The notes under the pieces: model-generated | What the model was told of the DNA's origin: nothing | What the model saw: the letters and a program-made list of their open reading frames with translations, nothing else | Databases searched by the model: none | Shown: piece after piece, positions 52,917 through 61,475 of the stretch | Layout of the letters: each line of letters starts with the position of its first letter | How positions within the stretch are numbered: the stretch's first letter is position 1 | Position numbers and translations under genes: made by a program | NCBI GenBank assembly: GCA_944321505.1 | Contig: CALULN010000021.1 | Coordinates: forward strand, 98,497 to 162,496 | Source of the DNA: Candidatus Methanomethylophilaceae archaeon | GTDB lineage: Archaea; Thermoplasmatota; Thermoplasmata; Methanomassiliicoccales; Methanomethylophilaceae | Length of the DNA stretch: 64,000 bases | Reading direction: 5' to 3'

Positions 52917-53894
52917 TCAATCTTCGGTCTCGAGGTCGGTGGCGTACTTCCACATGCGGGGATAGTGGCCGGGCTCCATGATGACCCTGTCCGTCTTGGC
53001 CGCCACGCCAGATTCCGAGGCCATGATCTTCTGAGACGACATCATCATCCTGCAGAGGCCGATGAGCTCCCCCCGGGCGGTCATCATGGCGACGAGGGCG
53101 TTCCTCCTGATGCCGTCGTCCAGCATATGGATCCCCTTCACCGACAGGTCCGCCCCGTGGCAGATGGCATCCACCGCCGTGGCTTTGACGATGATCTTCG
53201 GCAGTGGGTTCGCCAGGACCTCCCCGGGCATCAGCATGGACCTGAGCCACGAGTCCCTGCCGTTCTGCTGCCAGAGCACGTATGCGTCCCGTATGTCCTG
53301 CAGCGTGTGTGCGCGGTCCTCGGTCATGCACCCGGACCTGGTCCTGCGGAGGCCGGTCATATGGGCACCGCATCCCAGAGCCTCCCCGGCATCGGTACAG
53401 AGGGTGCGTATGTACGTCCCCGCGTCGCAGTCGGCTCTGAACAGCACGTCCCTGCCGTCCACCTCGAGAACGTCCAGCGACGAGACGTTCCTGATCCTCA
53501 GCTGCCTCTTCACGGAAGACCGCACCGGGGGCATCTGGTATATCCTGCCCTGGAAGCGCCCCAGGACCTCCCTGACCTTGGCCTCGTCCCTGTCGCCGCG
53601 GAGGCGCATGGTGCAGACGTACTGCTTGTCGGACGAGAGCACCAGGTCCGTCAGCCTGACGGCCTTCCCCAGGCAGAGGGGCAGCACGCCGCTGACGTAC
53701 GGGTCCAGAGTGCCGCCGTGGCCGATGCGGCTCACGTGCAGCGCATCCCTGGCCCAGGCGGTGGCCTGATGGGACGTGGGCCCGGAAGGCTTGTCCAAAG
53801 CTATGACGCCGAAGGAGAGGAGCTCCCCGGTGGTGCGGTCGGAGGGGCGCTTGCCCCACCTGTCCACAGGCGCGTCAGGGTCCTTTATAAGCAA
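52917..53894 (-). CDS. cbf5: Cbf5/TruB-family tRNA/rRNA pseudouridine synthase
   Basis: 325-residue catalytic subunit of archaeal H/ACA ribonucleoproteins. ALDKPSGPTSHQATAWARD and the catalytic-Asp motif GHGGTLDPYVSGVLPLCLGK are clear, as is DAGTYIRTLCTD. The last ~75 residues, from PLPKIIVKATAVDAICHGAD, are a PUA domain. The start is uncertain: a TTG at 53894 gives a family-like N terminus (LIKDPDAP...WGKRP) and overlaps cmk; a GTG at 53867 is the alternative. It is the last gene of the extended ribosomal operon. Confidence 0.93.
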   Translation of the reverse strand: MLIKDPDAPVDRWGKRPSDRTTGELLSFGVIALDKPSGPTSHQATAWARDALHVSRIGHGGTLDPYVSGVLPLCLGKAVRLTDLVLSSDKQYVCTMRLRGDRDEAKVREVLGRFQGRIYQMPPVRSSVKRQLRIRNVSSLDVLEVDGRDVLFRADCDAGTYIRTLCTDAGEALGCGAHMTGLRRTRSGCMTEDRAHTLQDIRDAYVLWQQNGRDSWLRSMLMPGEVLANPLPKIIVKATAVDAICHGADLSVKGIHMLDDGIRRNALVAMMTARGELIGLCRMMMSSQKIMASESGVAAKTDRVIMEPGHYPRMWKYATDLETED

Positions 53895-54418
53895 ATGGAT
53901 GCCCCTTCGATGATCTTCCCGAGGACCTGTTCGGGGGTCAGGTCGTCGGTGTTGATGATGAGGTCGTAGACGCCCAGGTCGGTGATGTCGATGCCGTAGT
54001 ACATCATGTACCTCTTGGCCTCCGACGCCTCCCTCTCCCGGGTGGCCTTCTCGGCCTGCTCCACCGTCTCGCCCTCCCTGAGGCCCACCCGCGCCATGCG
54101 GACGTCGGGGCTGGCGGAGAGGTACACCTTGAAAGCGGGTATCCCGTTGCGCTGGAGCATGTAGGCGGACAGCCTGGACTCCAGGATGATGTCCTCCTTC
54201 TCCCTGGCGATCTCGAGGATGCGGGTGTCTATGAGGCGGTCTATGGACGGATCCTGCTCCGCCAGAGCGCCGAACTCCACCAGGGACATCCCCCGGTCGG
54301 CCGCCATCTGCCTGAAGATCTGACCGAACACCACGGACTCCAGCCCGAGGCGCTCGGAGAGGTTCCTGCACGCGGTGGTCTTGCCGGACCCGGGGGGTCC
54401 GCTGATGGTTATCCTCAT
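53885..54418 (-). CDS. cmk: Cytidylate kinase, archaeal type
   Basis: 177-residue P-loop kinase phosphorylating CMP/dCMP. The Walker A motif GPPGSGKTT is at residues 7-15; ILESRLSAYM and a lid region rich in Arg/Glu (GETVEQAEKATREREASEAKR, in two parts) follow. Archaeal cmk genes are regularly found between secY and cbf5, as here. It overlaps DUF106 by 4 bases upstream and cbf5 downstream. Confidence 0.92.
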   Translation of the reverse strand: MRITISGPPGSGKTTACRNLSERLGLESVVFGQIFRQMAADRGMSLVEFGALAEQDPSIDRLIDTRILEIAREKEDIILESRLSAYMLQRNGIPAFKVYLSASPDVRMARVGLREGETVEQAEKATREREASEAKRYMMYYGIDITDLGVYDLIINTDDLTPEQVLGKIIEGASICL

Positions 54419-55104
54419 ATCTCCTCGTGGATGCTCTGGACCTTATCGATCTCCAGCAGGTGCTTCTTGAACTTGTAGCCCCTGATGAGCCTGTTGACGA
54501 TCTGGGCCAGCGGTATGCTGATCAGCGAGTAGGTCACGATCCACACCGGCATGAACCACAGGGACGAGTTGAGGTCGACGCCGTCGGTCCAGGGGAACGC
54601 CACCATGGCGGTGCCCGCGTCCACCAGGGTGATGGCCACGAAGTACCTGACCCACAGGAACATGGGGACGACGATCAGCATGGTGTAGGGCATGACCTTC
54701 ATCATGGAGGAGGTGGTCTCCATGTTCTTGTTCATCAGCTCCGTCTGGACGGCGGTGAGCTTCTTGATCTTGTAGAGGTTCTGCTCCAGCCTGGCCTCCT
54801 TCAGCTCCTTGTTGAAGGAGGACATGATGGCCTGGTTCTTCGCCTGGGACAGCATATCGGTGGTGAAGGCCCTGAGGACGGTGGTCAGGATGGCCATGAT
54901 GCCGCCCACCAGCATCAGCGTGACAACCGGGTATTTCCCTCCGAAGTCGAATGCGCCGAACACGTAGTTCAGGAGTTCCCCTATGATATGGCTGCTCCCG
55001 TCGATCATATAGAGGCCGAAGATCAGCAGCATGCTCACCAGCATGGGCATCATGCTGGGCATCTGCGGCATCTCGGGGGCCTCAGGCTGCGGCGGGGACA
55101 TCAT
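54415..55104 (-). CDS. EMC3/TMCO1-like (DUF106) membrane insertase homologue
   Basis: 229-residue archaeal member of the Oxa1/YidC-Get1-EMC3 superfamily, thought to help insert membrane proteins. The Met- and Pro-rich N terminus is followed by a helix (MLVSMLLIFGLYMI), a second (VVTLMLVGGIMAILTTVLRA), a basic coiled cytosolic hairpin (NKELKEARLEQNLYKIKKL) and further helices near 125-145 and 180-205. The order secY-DUF106-cmk is normal in Euryarchaeota. It overlaps both neighbours by 4 bases. Confidence 0.9.
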   Translation of the reverse strand: MMSPPQPEAPEMPQMPSMMPMLVSMLLIFGLYMIDGSSHIIGELLNYVFGAFDFGGKYPVVTLMLVGGIMAILTTVLRAFTTDMLSQAKNQAIMSSFNKELKEARLEQNLYKIKKLTAVQTELMNKNMETTSSMMKVMPYTMLIVVPMFLWVRYFVAITLVDAGTAMVAFPWTDGVDLNSSLWFMPVWIVTYSLISIPLAQIVNRLIRGYKFKKHLLEIDKVQSIHEEI

Positions 55105-56639
55105 TCACCTCCGAGGAATTCGCGCATGACCGGGTGCATCTCCATCATCTGCTCGCGGCCCATGGCCTCGTAGAAGTGGATCATGATGCTCACGGCCAGC
55201 AGCACACCGGTTCCGGTGGCGTTGCCGACCGTGCCGATCATATCGGATATCGCCGCCAGAGCACCGATTATGGCACCCGACAGCACGGTGATCGTGGGTA
55301 TGTAGCGGTCCAGCACCCTCTCGAGGATGCGGGGGTCCCTTCTGAACCCGGGCATCTGCATGCCGCTGCGCTGGATCTGCCTGGCCACCGAATCGGCGCC
55401 CATGCCCGTGGTGGATATCCAGAACTTGGCGAACAGCACCGAGCCCAGCACCATGACGCTGAAGTAGATCAGCACGTGCATCAGATGCAGCAGCGGCGTG
55501 TGGCTGGTCGGATACCCTGTCGGATCGATCATCGGCAGCAGCCATCCCGTCAATCCCGACGGGGCCGAGAGATACCATGCGATGCCTCCCGCGGCGGTGG
55601 TGGAGCCGTCCTCGAAGTAGCCCAGGTTCCCGTTCCCTCCCAGCAACGGGATGCCGCTGAGGAAGTCGTTGGTGTAGAACAGCAGGGCGAACATGCTGAC
55701 GTTGGCCAGCAGCGCGGACATCAGGATGACCGGGATGTTGCTGGCGTACAGCAGCTTGATCGGATACCTGCCCCTGGCTCCCCTGGCGCCCTTATGGGCA
55801 AGTGCCAGCTCCACACGTGTGGACTCCAGGTAAGCCACCACCATGAAGATGGCGATGGTCCCAACCAGCGCGATTATCGGGTTCGGCTGGCCCAGGAACA
55901 GCAGCTCGTACGAGCTGGAGGACATCTCCGCGGACGAGCTGTTGGCGATTATGTACAGCGCCTTGGGGATGGCTCCCGCCGGCGGATTGGACAGGCTCAT
56001 GGCCGCGCTGGAGTCCACGGCGTACCAGTTGAAGGTACCGGTGAACAGCTGCTGGGCCACCCCTGCCGCGATGAACAGCGATATGCCGCTTCCGATCCCC
56101 CACTTGGAGATCAGCTCGTCCATCAGGAAGACGATGTACGAGCCCAGGCACAGCTGCAGCACTATGAGGCCCTTGGCTCCGAAGTCGCCGAAGGCGCTCA
56201 CGAAGGAGTCCGAGGGGACCAGGTATCCGAACACCTGGGGGACCGCCTCGAACACGATCATGAAGATCACGACCAGCTTCAGGACGGACTGGTAGCAAGC
56301 CTTGTCCTTCCTGTTGGTCAGGTCGAGTTTGATTATCTTCGCGCCGACGAACAACTGCATTATGATGGATGCGGTGACGATCGGCCCGATTCCGAGTTGG
56401 AGGAGGGATCCGGAGGATCCGGCCATTATGGTTCTGTACTGCGCGAAGAGATCCAGCGTCTCGGACTGGTCCAGCCCGTAGATGTAGACGTTGGTCATCA
56501 CGAAGTAGACGATTAGGACGACTACCACCCACATCATCTTCGTCCTGAAGTGCACGTGCCCTTCGGGACGCTTGATGGCGGGCAGCCTGTCCGATATGGG
56601 CTTCAGCCTGTACAGCCTGCTGACCGTCTCTTCCGTCAT
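55101..56639 (-). CDS. secY: Preprotein translocase subunit SecY
   Basis: 512-residue channel subunit of the Sec translocon (Sec61-alpha type). It has about ten helices, starting with the N-terminal KPISDRLPAIKRPEGHVHFR amphipathic segment; GSSGSLLQLGIGPIVTASII marks the plug and pore region, and the C-terminal RYIPTITVLSGAIIGALAA lies near helix 9. It is somewhat longer than many archaeal SecY, mainly in the loop between helices 7 and 8. It sits in the classical place after uL15. Confidence 0.96.
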   Translation of the reverse strand: MTEETVSRLYRLKPISDRLPAIKRPEGHVHFRTKMMWVVVVLIVYFVMTNVYIYGLDQSETLDLFAQYRTIMAGSSGSLLQLGIGPIVTASIIMQLFVGAKIIKLDLTNRKDKACYQSVLKLVVIFMIVFEAVPQVFGYLVPSDSFVSAFGDFGAKGLIVLQLCLGSYIVFLMDELISKWGIGSGISLFIAAGVAQQLFTGTFNWYAVDSSAAMSLSNPPAGAIPKALYIIANSSSAEMSSSSYELLFLGQPNPIIALVGTIAIFMVVAYLESTRVELALAHKGARGARGRYPIKLLYASNIPVILMSALLANVSMFALLFYTNDFLSGIPLLGGNGNLGYFEDGSTTAAGGIAWYLSAPSGLTGWLLPMIDPTGYPTSHTPLLHLMHVLIYFSVMVLGSVLFAKFWISTTGMGADSVARQIQRSGMQMPGFRRDPRILERVLDRYIPTITVLSGAIIGALAAISDMIGTVGNATGTGVLLAVSIMIHFYEAMGREQMMEMHPVMREFLGGE

Positions 56640-56652
56640 CTCCGTTCCCCGC

Positions 56653-57105
56653 TTACTCTTCGTCCTCTTCCTCTTCGGACGCGCCGACGCTGCCGCCGGC
56701 GGCCTCCACCTTCTCCACGGCCTGCGCCGACGCCGCTCCGACGGTCACATCCACCTTGATGGCGATGCTTCCGGTTCCGAGCAGCTTGTCGATGCCGACC
56801 TTGGTCAGGTCGACGGTGTACCCGTCGCCCTCCTTGGTGGCGGCTCCCATCTCGACGAAGCGGTCGATGCTCTCGGCCAGCTCCCCCACGTTGATGGTGG
56901 AGTTGGCGGTGACCGCGCACTGGGGCCTCTTGAATCCGTGGCGCCCGTAGTGGTCGCGATCGAACTTCAGCATGTGGATCTTCTTCGTCTTGCCCAGTCC
57001 GGCCTGGCCGTGACCGCCGATGATACCGGCGCCGCGCCCGGCCTTCTTGCCGCGTCCGTGGGTCCTCAGACCCCTGAATTTCTTGGTCCTGCTAGGCATC
57101 TCCAC
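56653..57105 (-). CDS. rpl15: Ribosomal protein uL15
   Basis: 150-residue large-subunit protein. The Gly/Arg-rich N terminus (TKKFRGLRTHGRGKKAGRG, then GAGIIGGHGQAGLG) is diagnostic. The C terminus carries an acidic tail (ASEEEEDEE), extra to many homologues. It ends 13 bases before secY and starts 3 bases after uL30. Confidence 0.96.
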   Translation of the reverse strand: MEMPSRTKKFRGLRTHGRGKKAGRGAGIIGGHGQAGLGKTKKIHMLKFDRDHYGRHGFKRPQCAVTANSTINVGELAESIDRFVEMGAATKEGDGYTVDLTKVGIDKLLGTGSIAIKVDVTVGAASAQAVEKVEAAGGSVGASEEEEDEE

Positions 57106-57108
57106 ACC

Positions 57109-57573
57109 TCACAGCATCCTGGCGATGAGATCGTTGATCGCCTCTCCCCTGTATCCCAGGGCGCCGCCGTTCCTGTACGAGCGCTTGTTGCCCTCGTAGC
57201 CCTTCACCGGAGGGTGCAGGCGGAACACCGGCTTGACGGCCTCCACGTCCCTCATCTTGTAGTCCTCGTCGACGATGGCCTTGGCGAAGTCCTCGATGGT
57301 CTTGAAATCGGAGTTCTCCGCAAGGTACTCGTCGGTGATGGCACGGTCGCCGGAGAGCCTCCCGCGGACGCGGATCATCTGAGCCAGCGTCTCGGGGGTG
57401 ACCTCGCCGTAGGTGACGTAGTCCTTTATCTTCTGCAGCATGCCCTTGGTGACGGGGTTGTCCGGCACGATGGAGCAGTGGTTGACCCTGTAGAGTCCGA
57501 AAAGGTTCATGGTGTACTCGATGTCTTTGTTGACATCGGGCTGACCGCGGACACGAATGACTGCGTACGCCAT
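57109..57573 (-). CDS. rpl30: Ribosomal protein uL30
   Basis: 154-residue archaeal uL30. YAVIRVRGQPDVNKDIEYTM is the N-terminal strand block and RLHPPVKGYEGNKRSYRNGG the C-terminal archaeal extension. The start MAYAVIRVRG follows uS5 by 2 bases; longer upstream open frame is not coding for this protein. Confidence 0.96.
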   Translation of the reverse strand: MAYAVIRVRGQPDVNKDIEYTMNLFGLYRVNHCSIVPDNPVTKGMLQKIKDYVTYGEVTPETLAQMIRVRGRLSGDRAITDEYLAENSDFKTIEDFAKAIVDEDYKMRDVEAVKPVFRLHPPVKGYEGNKRSYRNGGALGYRGEAINDLIARML

Positions 57574-57575
57574 CT

Positions 57576-58253
57576 TCACTCCTCCAGAGCCTCGGGGTCG
57601 GTCTCGGTCACGGTGATGCCCACCGGGCCGGAGACGATGTTCTGCTGCTTGGCCTGCTCCTCGGTGACCCTGAGGGTGGAAGTCATCCTCAGCGCCTCGA
57701 AGGTCGCCATGGCGTAGTTGACCTTGGTCTTGGTGTTGCCGCGGGCGAATCCCCAGGCATCCTTGACGCCGGCCAGGTTCAGGAGCTTCTTCGCAACGTC
57801 GCCCACCGCGAGACCGATGCCGCGGGGTGCGGGCTTGATCGAGACCCTGACGGATCCGCACTCGCCCATGACCTCGAAAGGCAGGGAGTGGGGCTGTCCG
57901 CATCCGCATTCCCAGGAGCCGCAGCCCCTCTTGATCTCGATGATGTTCAGCTTGGCGTTGTCGATGGCCTTCCTGATGGAGGGTCCGACCTCCTTGCCCT
58001 TGGCCCTTCCGATGCCAATGAAGCCATCGCCGTTTCCGACGATGCATGTGACGGCGAACCTGACCCTCCTTCCGGAGTCGGTCATCCTCTGGACCATGTT
58101 GAGGTCGATGACCTCGTCCTGCAGGTCCGGGAGGAGGATGTCCACGATCTCCGCCTCGCGGAGGGGCAGTTTCGTAGCCAATGCGTCGCTCATGGTTGTG
58201 ATCTCGCCGTTGAGGACCATCTGTCCCAGTCTTGTCTTCGGGATCCAATCCAT
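57576..58253 (-). CDS. rps5: Ribosomal protein uS5
   Basis: 225-residue small-subunit protein at the mRNA entry site. The double-stranded-RNA-binding-like block GRRVRFAVTCIVGNGDGFIG and the C-terminal domain KPAPRGIGLAVGDVAKKLL identify it. It has a CGSWECGCGQPH segment, a cysteine cluster seen in archaeal uS5 that may bind zinc. One base separates it from uL18 upstream. Confidence 0.96.
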   Translation of the reverse strand: MDWIPKTRLGQMVLNGEITTMSDALATKLPLREAEIVDILLPDLQDEVIDLNMVQRMTDSGRRVRFAVTCIVGNGDGFIGIGRAKGKEVGPSIRKAIDNAKLNIIEIKRGCGSWECGCGQPHSLPFEVMGECGSVRVSIKPAPRGIGLAVGDVAKKLLNLAGVKDAWGFARGNTKTKVNYAMATFEALRMTSTLRVTEEQAKQQNIVSGPVGITVTETDPEALEE

Positions 58254-58254
58254 A

Positions 58255-58755
58255 TCACTCGACCTCCATCTTCTCTTTCACTGTTCTGACGTCGGCCTCG
58301 ATGCCTTCGCCGATGTGCTTCCCGTACAGCCTGTCCTCCTCGGGGAGGACGTCCTCGCTGCAGGGGATCTCCAGCCCGGCATCCCTCATCCCGGAGACGG
58401 TGGCGAACAGCACGCCTCCGTGCTTGGGGTTCTGCATGCCGATGTCCAGGACAGCCTCCTCGATTCCGGCCTTCAGCGCCTTCTTGCCCGCCAGGTACCC
58501 GGTGAGGTACGCCGCGGGGATGGAGGAGCAGGAATGCTCCCATCCGAGCGCCTTCAGCTCTCTGGACGATGCGGCAGCCGCGACGGTGTCCCCGCCCATG
58601 TCGAAGTCGGCGAACTGGACGCTGACGTTGCGGGCGGAGCGCCTTACGACCGCCCTGGTCATCCCGCCCCTCAGGAGCTTGCGGCGCACGTAGTAGTCGG
58701 TGCGGCCCTCGCGCCTGCGGCGGAATGCGACCTTGTATCTGGGTCCTGTTGCCAT
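58255..58755 (-). CDS. rpl18: Ribosomal protein uL18
   Basis: 166-residue 5S-rRNA-binding protein. The basic N terminus RYKVAFRRRREGRTDYYVRR and the LTGYLAGKKALKAGIEEAVL helix are typical of archaeal uL18. It lies between eL19 and uS5 with 1-base gaps on each side. Confidence 0.95.
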   Translation of the reverse strand: MATGPRYKVAFRRRREGRTDYYVRRKLLRGGMTRAVVRRSARNVSVQFADFDMGGDTVAAAASSRELKALGWEHSCSSIPAAYLTGYLAGKKALKAGIEEAVLDIGMQNPKHGGVLFATVSGMRDAGLEIPCSEDVLPEEDRLYGKHIGEGIEADVRTVKEKMEVE

Positions 58756-58756
58756 T

Positions 58757-59212
58757 TCACTCTTCCTCCTTGAGGTAGCCTGCGTTCACCATGTGCATCC
58801 TCAGGTTCCTGCGGCTCTTGTAGACTCCTCCCTTGGCCTTCCTGTAGTACATCCTGTACACGGAGGGGGTGATCTTGCCCTCGTCGCGGAGCTGCTTCAG
58901 CTCGGCGCGTATGGGCCTGATGGTGGAGATCCACCTGCGCTTGCTGGGGACGCGGGCGTTGTCGGTACCCTTCCTGGATCCGGGTCCCTTCCTCTTGCCC
59001 TTAGCCTTCTGAGCGGCGGCGTGCCTGATCCTTCCGTAGGAGGTGCCGTTCTTCGGCTTCGCCTTGATGATGCCGGAGTCGATGGCGCTGCGGATGTCGG
59101 CGCGGGTGATGCATCCGGCGGCCTCCTCCAGCTTGGAGGGGTCAATCCAGACCCTGTTCACGCCGCACTTCAGTATCTCGGCGGCCATCCTCTTCTGGTT
59201 CTTCAGATCCAT
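58757..59212 (-). CDS. rpl19e: Ribosomal protein eL19
   Basis: 151-residue archaeal/eukaryotic eL19. LKNQKRMAAEILKCGVNRVW, the basic KAKGKRKGPGSRKGTDNARV region and SVYRMYYRKAKGGVYKSRRN are diagnostic. The start MDLKNQKRM is set by the family N terminus, 2 bases after eL32. Confidence 0.96.
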   Translation of the reverse strand: MDLKNQKRMAAEILKCGVNRVWIDPSKLEEAAGCITRADIRSAIDSGIIKAKPKNGTSYGRIRHAAAQKAKGKRKGPGSRKGTDNARVPSKRRWISTIRPIRAELKQLRDEGKITPSVYRMYYRKAKGGVYKSRRNLRMHMVNAGYLKEEE

Positions 59213-59214
59213 GG

Positions 59215-59865
59215 TCACACCATCCTGTTCAGGACCCTGATGCCGAGCTCGTCGGCCCTCTCCTGTATGGCCATCCTCTTCTTGGTGCCTACGGTGCCGC
59301 CGATGCGCACGGCCTGCACCTTGGGGTCGATGCCCTCCAGTCCGTCGACGTTGTGCACCAGGACCTCCTCGAATCCGGAGGGGTGCAGGTCGCGGGCCGC
59401 TGCGGGTCCGCGGAATCCGATGTCGACCACGGGGGGACGCCTCTTCAGGTTCCTCTTCATCTTGGAGTGGATGCCCTTGGGCCTGCGCCAGCCCTCGCCG
59501 AGCTTGGCGTATCTGAACCACTCCTGCCTCTTGAACGCGGGCCTGCGGCCGCTGATGACGGCCCTCTTCGCCAGCGCGTCTGCGGTCTCGGAGGACAGCT
59601 CGGGCTTGGCCTTGACGACGTATGCGCCCTCCTCGCCCTCCTCGACGACCTCCACCTTGGCGGGTGCGGCCTCGGCCAGCTGATCCTTCCAGCCCTCGAC
59701 GGTCTTGGGTCCGACGCCAGACAGCGTCTTGATGATCTCCTTGACCTTGGCCTCGTCCCTGACCGCTGCGGCCAGCTCCTCGACGGTGGTTATCCCGATG
59801 GACTCGAGCTGGGCCACGTTCTTCTCCTTCAGACCGTTCAGGTCTGTGAATGCGTTCACGGTCAT
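59215..59865 (-). CDS. rpl32e: Ribosomal protein eL32 with N-terminal helix-hairpin-helix extension
   Basis: 216 residues, longer than the ~130 of many eL32. Residues about 1-65 form helix-hairpin-helix-like units (LESIGITTVEELAAAV; LSGVGPKTVEGWKDQL), then an acidic linker (VEVVEEGEEGA). The conserved eL32 core starts near 105 (RRPAFKRQEWFRYAKLGEGW, RRPKGIHSKMKRNLKRRPP, GTVGTKKRMAIQERADELGI). Extensions of this kind are known in some euryarchaeal eL32. It overlaps uL6 by 4 bases. Confidence 0.94.
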   Translation of the reverse strand: MTVNAFTDLNGLKEKNVAQLESIGITTVEELAAAVRDEAKVKEIIKTLSGVGPKTVEGWKDQLAEAAPAKVEVVEEGEEGAYVVKAKPELSSETADALAKRAVISGRRPAFKRQEWFRYAKLGEGWRRPKGIHSKMKRNLKRRPPVVDIGFRGPAAARDLHPSGFEEVLVHNVDGLEGIDPKVQAVRIGGTVGTKKRMAIQERADELGIRVLNRMV

Positions 59866-60413
59866 TCTTTCACCTTGTGGGATTTGTGGACGATGTAGAT
59901 ACCATCCTGGAAGATCCTCTTGTCGAATCCTCCCCTGGAGGTCGCCCTCTCGATGTTGGCGGCCGTCTGGCCGACCTTCTCGATGTCTATTCCTTCAACG
60001 GTAACGTCCGCTCCGCTCACCTTGACGGTCACGCCGGGGGCGATGTCAGCGTACCTGGGGGCGTGGCCTCCCATGTAGTTGTTGACCTCGACCTTGTCTC
60101 CCTTGACGGCGACCTTCATGGGGAAGTGGGAGAACACGACCTTCAGCTGGTAGGTGTAGCCCTCGGTCACACCGTGGATCATGTTCCTCAGGTGAGCGTG
60201 GAAAGTACCGACCATGGCCTTCTCCTTGATCCTGGGGTACTCGCAGCTTACCGTGATGTCTCCTTCTCCAATGGCAACGTTTACGCTAGGGTGCGCGAAG
60301 TTTCTGCTCAATTCGCCCTTCGGTCCGCGGATGGTGACGGTGTTGCCCGTCATGCTCGCGGTGACCCCGTCGGGTACAGCGATGGTGCTTTCGATTTTCC
60401 CTGCTATTGTCAT
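59862..60413 (-). CDS. rpl6: Ribosomal protein uL6
   Basis: 183-residue two-domain protein near the factor-binding site. VTIRGPKGELSRNFAH in the first repeat and GHAPRYADIAPGVTVKVSGA in the second are family blocks. It starts 10 bases after uS8 and overlaps eL32 by 4 bases. Confidence 0.96.
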   Translation of the reverse strand: MTIAGKIESTIAVPDGVTASMTGNTVTIRGPKGELSRNFAHPSVNVAIGEGDITVSCEYPRIKEKAMVGTFHAHLRNMIHGVTEGYTYQLKVVFSHFPMKVAVKGDKVEVNNYMGGHAPRYADIAPGVTVKVSGADVTVEGIDIEKVGQTAANIERATSRGGFDKRIFQDGIYIVHKSHKVKE

Positions 60414-60423
60414 TCAGATTCCT

Positions 60424-60813
60424 CTAGTACACATATGCTAACAGCTTTCCGCCTATGCCAAGCTCCTTGGCGCGGGCGTGGGTGACGACCCCTGCGGTGG
60501 TGGAGAGTATCAGGACGCCGAAGTCCTGGGCGGGGAGGAACCTCGCCTCGAACTTCTCCAGGTCCGCCACCTTGACGGAGTACCTGGGCTTGATGACACC
60601 GCAGTTGTTGATCGCTCCCTTCATCATGACACGGAACTTTCCGGCCTTGCCGTCCTCGACGTACTCGAACTGGTTCACGTATCCGTTGTCCTGCATAACC
60701 TTCAGCACGCGGCCGATGAGTTTGGAGGAGGGCTGGATGATGCACTCGCTCTTTCCGATCGAGGATGCGTTCTTCATGACGGACATTGCGTCGTTCAATG
60801 GATCGCTCTGCAT
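60424..60813 (-). CDS. rps8: Ribosomal protein uS8
   Basis: 129-residue 16S-rRNA-binding protein. DPLNDAMSVMKNASSIGKSE and the C-terminal GVLILSTTAGVVTHARAKEL are typical of archaeal uS8. The stop is TAG, one of only six seen among the genes here. Confidence 0.96.
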   Translation of the reverse strand: MQSDPLNDAMSVMKNASSIGKSECIIQPSSKLIGRVLKVMQDNGYVNQFEYVEDGKAGKFRVMMKGAINNCGVIKPRYSVKVADLEKFEARFLPAQDFGVLILSTTAGVVTHARAKELGIGGKLLAYVY

Positions 60814-60822
60814 TCTTTCACC

Positions 60823-60969
60823 TCACGAATACTTCTTGAACCCCAGCTCGGGGGCCATCTCCCTGAAGCACTGGCGGCAGAGGTGCATTCCGTACCTTCT
60901 GATGATGCCTCTGCGGCGGCCGCACCTGGTGCAGCCCTTGCTCCTGCCGAATTCCTTAGTGGGCTTCAT
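60823..60969 (-). CDS. rps14: Ribosomal protein uS14 (zinc type, 48 residues)
   Basis: Short zinc-binding uS14: [20 protein letters not shown] at the N terminus, then [19 protein letters not shown], giving two CxxC pairs (CTRC, CRQC). It lies between uL5 and uS8, overlapping uL5 by 4 bases; the position is the standard one in the archaeal spc operon. Confidence 0.95.
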   Translation of the reverse strand: MKPTKEFGRSKGCTRCGRRRGIIRRYGMHLCRQCFREMAPELGFKKYS

Positions 60970-61475
60970 TCAACCACCTCTACCTTGAACCTGTCCTTCA
61001 TGAACTGGATGGCCTCGTCCCTCTCCACGCGGTGGGACCTGGGGACGGTCCTCCTCAGCAGGGCCCTCTTGGTGATCCTGTTGCCGCCGCGCCTGAGCAC
61101 GACGGAGACGTCCATGCCGAAGATGCCGATCTCGGGGTCGTACTTCATGCCGTCGAAATCGGTGTAGTCGGTGATGCCGAAGGACATGTTGCCCTCCTTG
61201 TCGAAGGAGTAGGAGTGGACGCGCATCTCCCTGATGGGGAGCGCCCTGGTGAGGAAGCTCTCCGCGGCCTCGCCTCTGAGGGTGACCTTGCATCCGAGGG
61301 GCATGCCCTTCCTGATGCCCAGGTCCCTGTTGATGGTCTTGGAGACCGTCTGGACGGACTTCTGTCCGGTGACCATCTCCAGGACCTTCTGGGCCTTGAC
61401 CAGCCTCTCGCCGGCCTCGCCGACGCCGATGTTGACGACGACCTTGTCCACGCGGACCTCTCTCATCGCGTTCAT
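60966..61475 (-). CDS. rpl5: Ribosomal protein uL5
   Basis: 169-residue 5S-rRNA contact protein. [40 protein letters not shown] and [18 protein letters not shown] are conserved blocks. The start ATG overlaps the eS4 stop by one base. Confidence 0.96.
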   Translation of the reverse strand: MNAMREVRVDKVVVNIGVGEAGERLVKAQKVLEMVTGQKSVQTVSKTINRDLGIRKGMPLGCKVTLRGEAAESFLTRALPIREMRVHSYSFDKEGNMSFGITDYTDFDGMKYDPEIGIFGMDVSVVLRRGGNRITKRALLRRTVPRSHRVERDEAIQFMKDRFKVEVVE

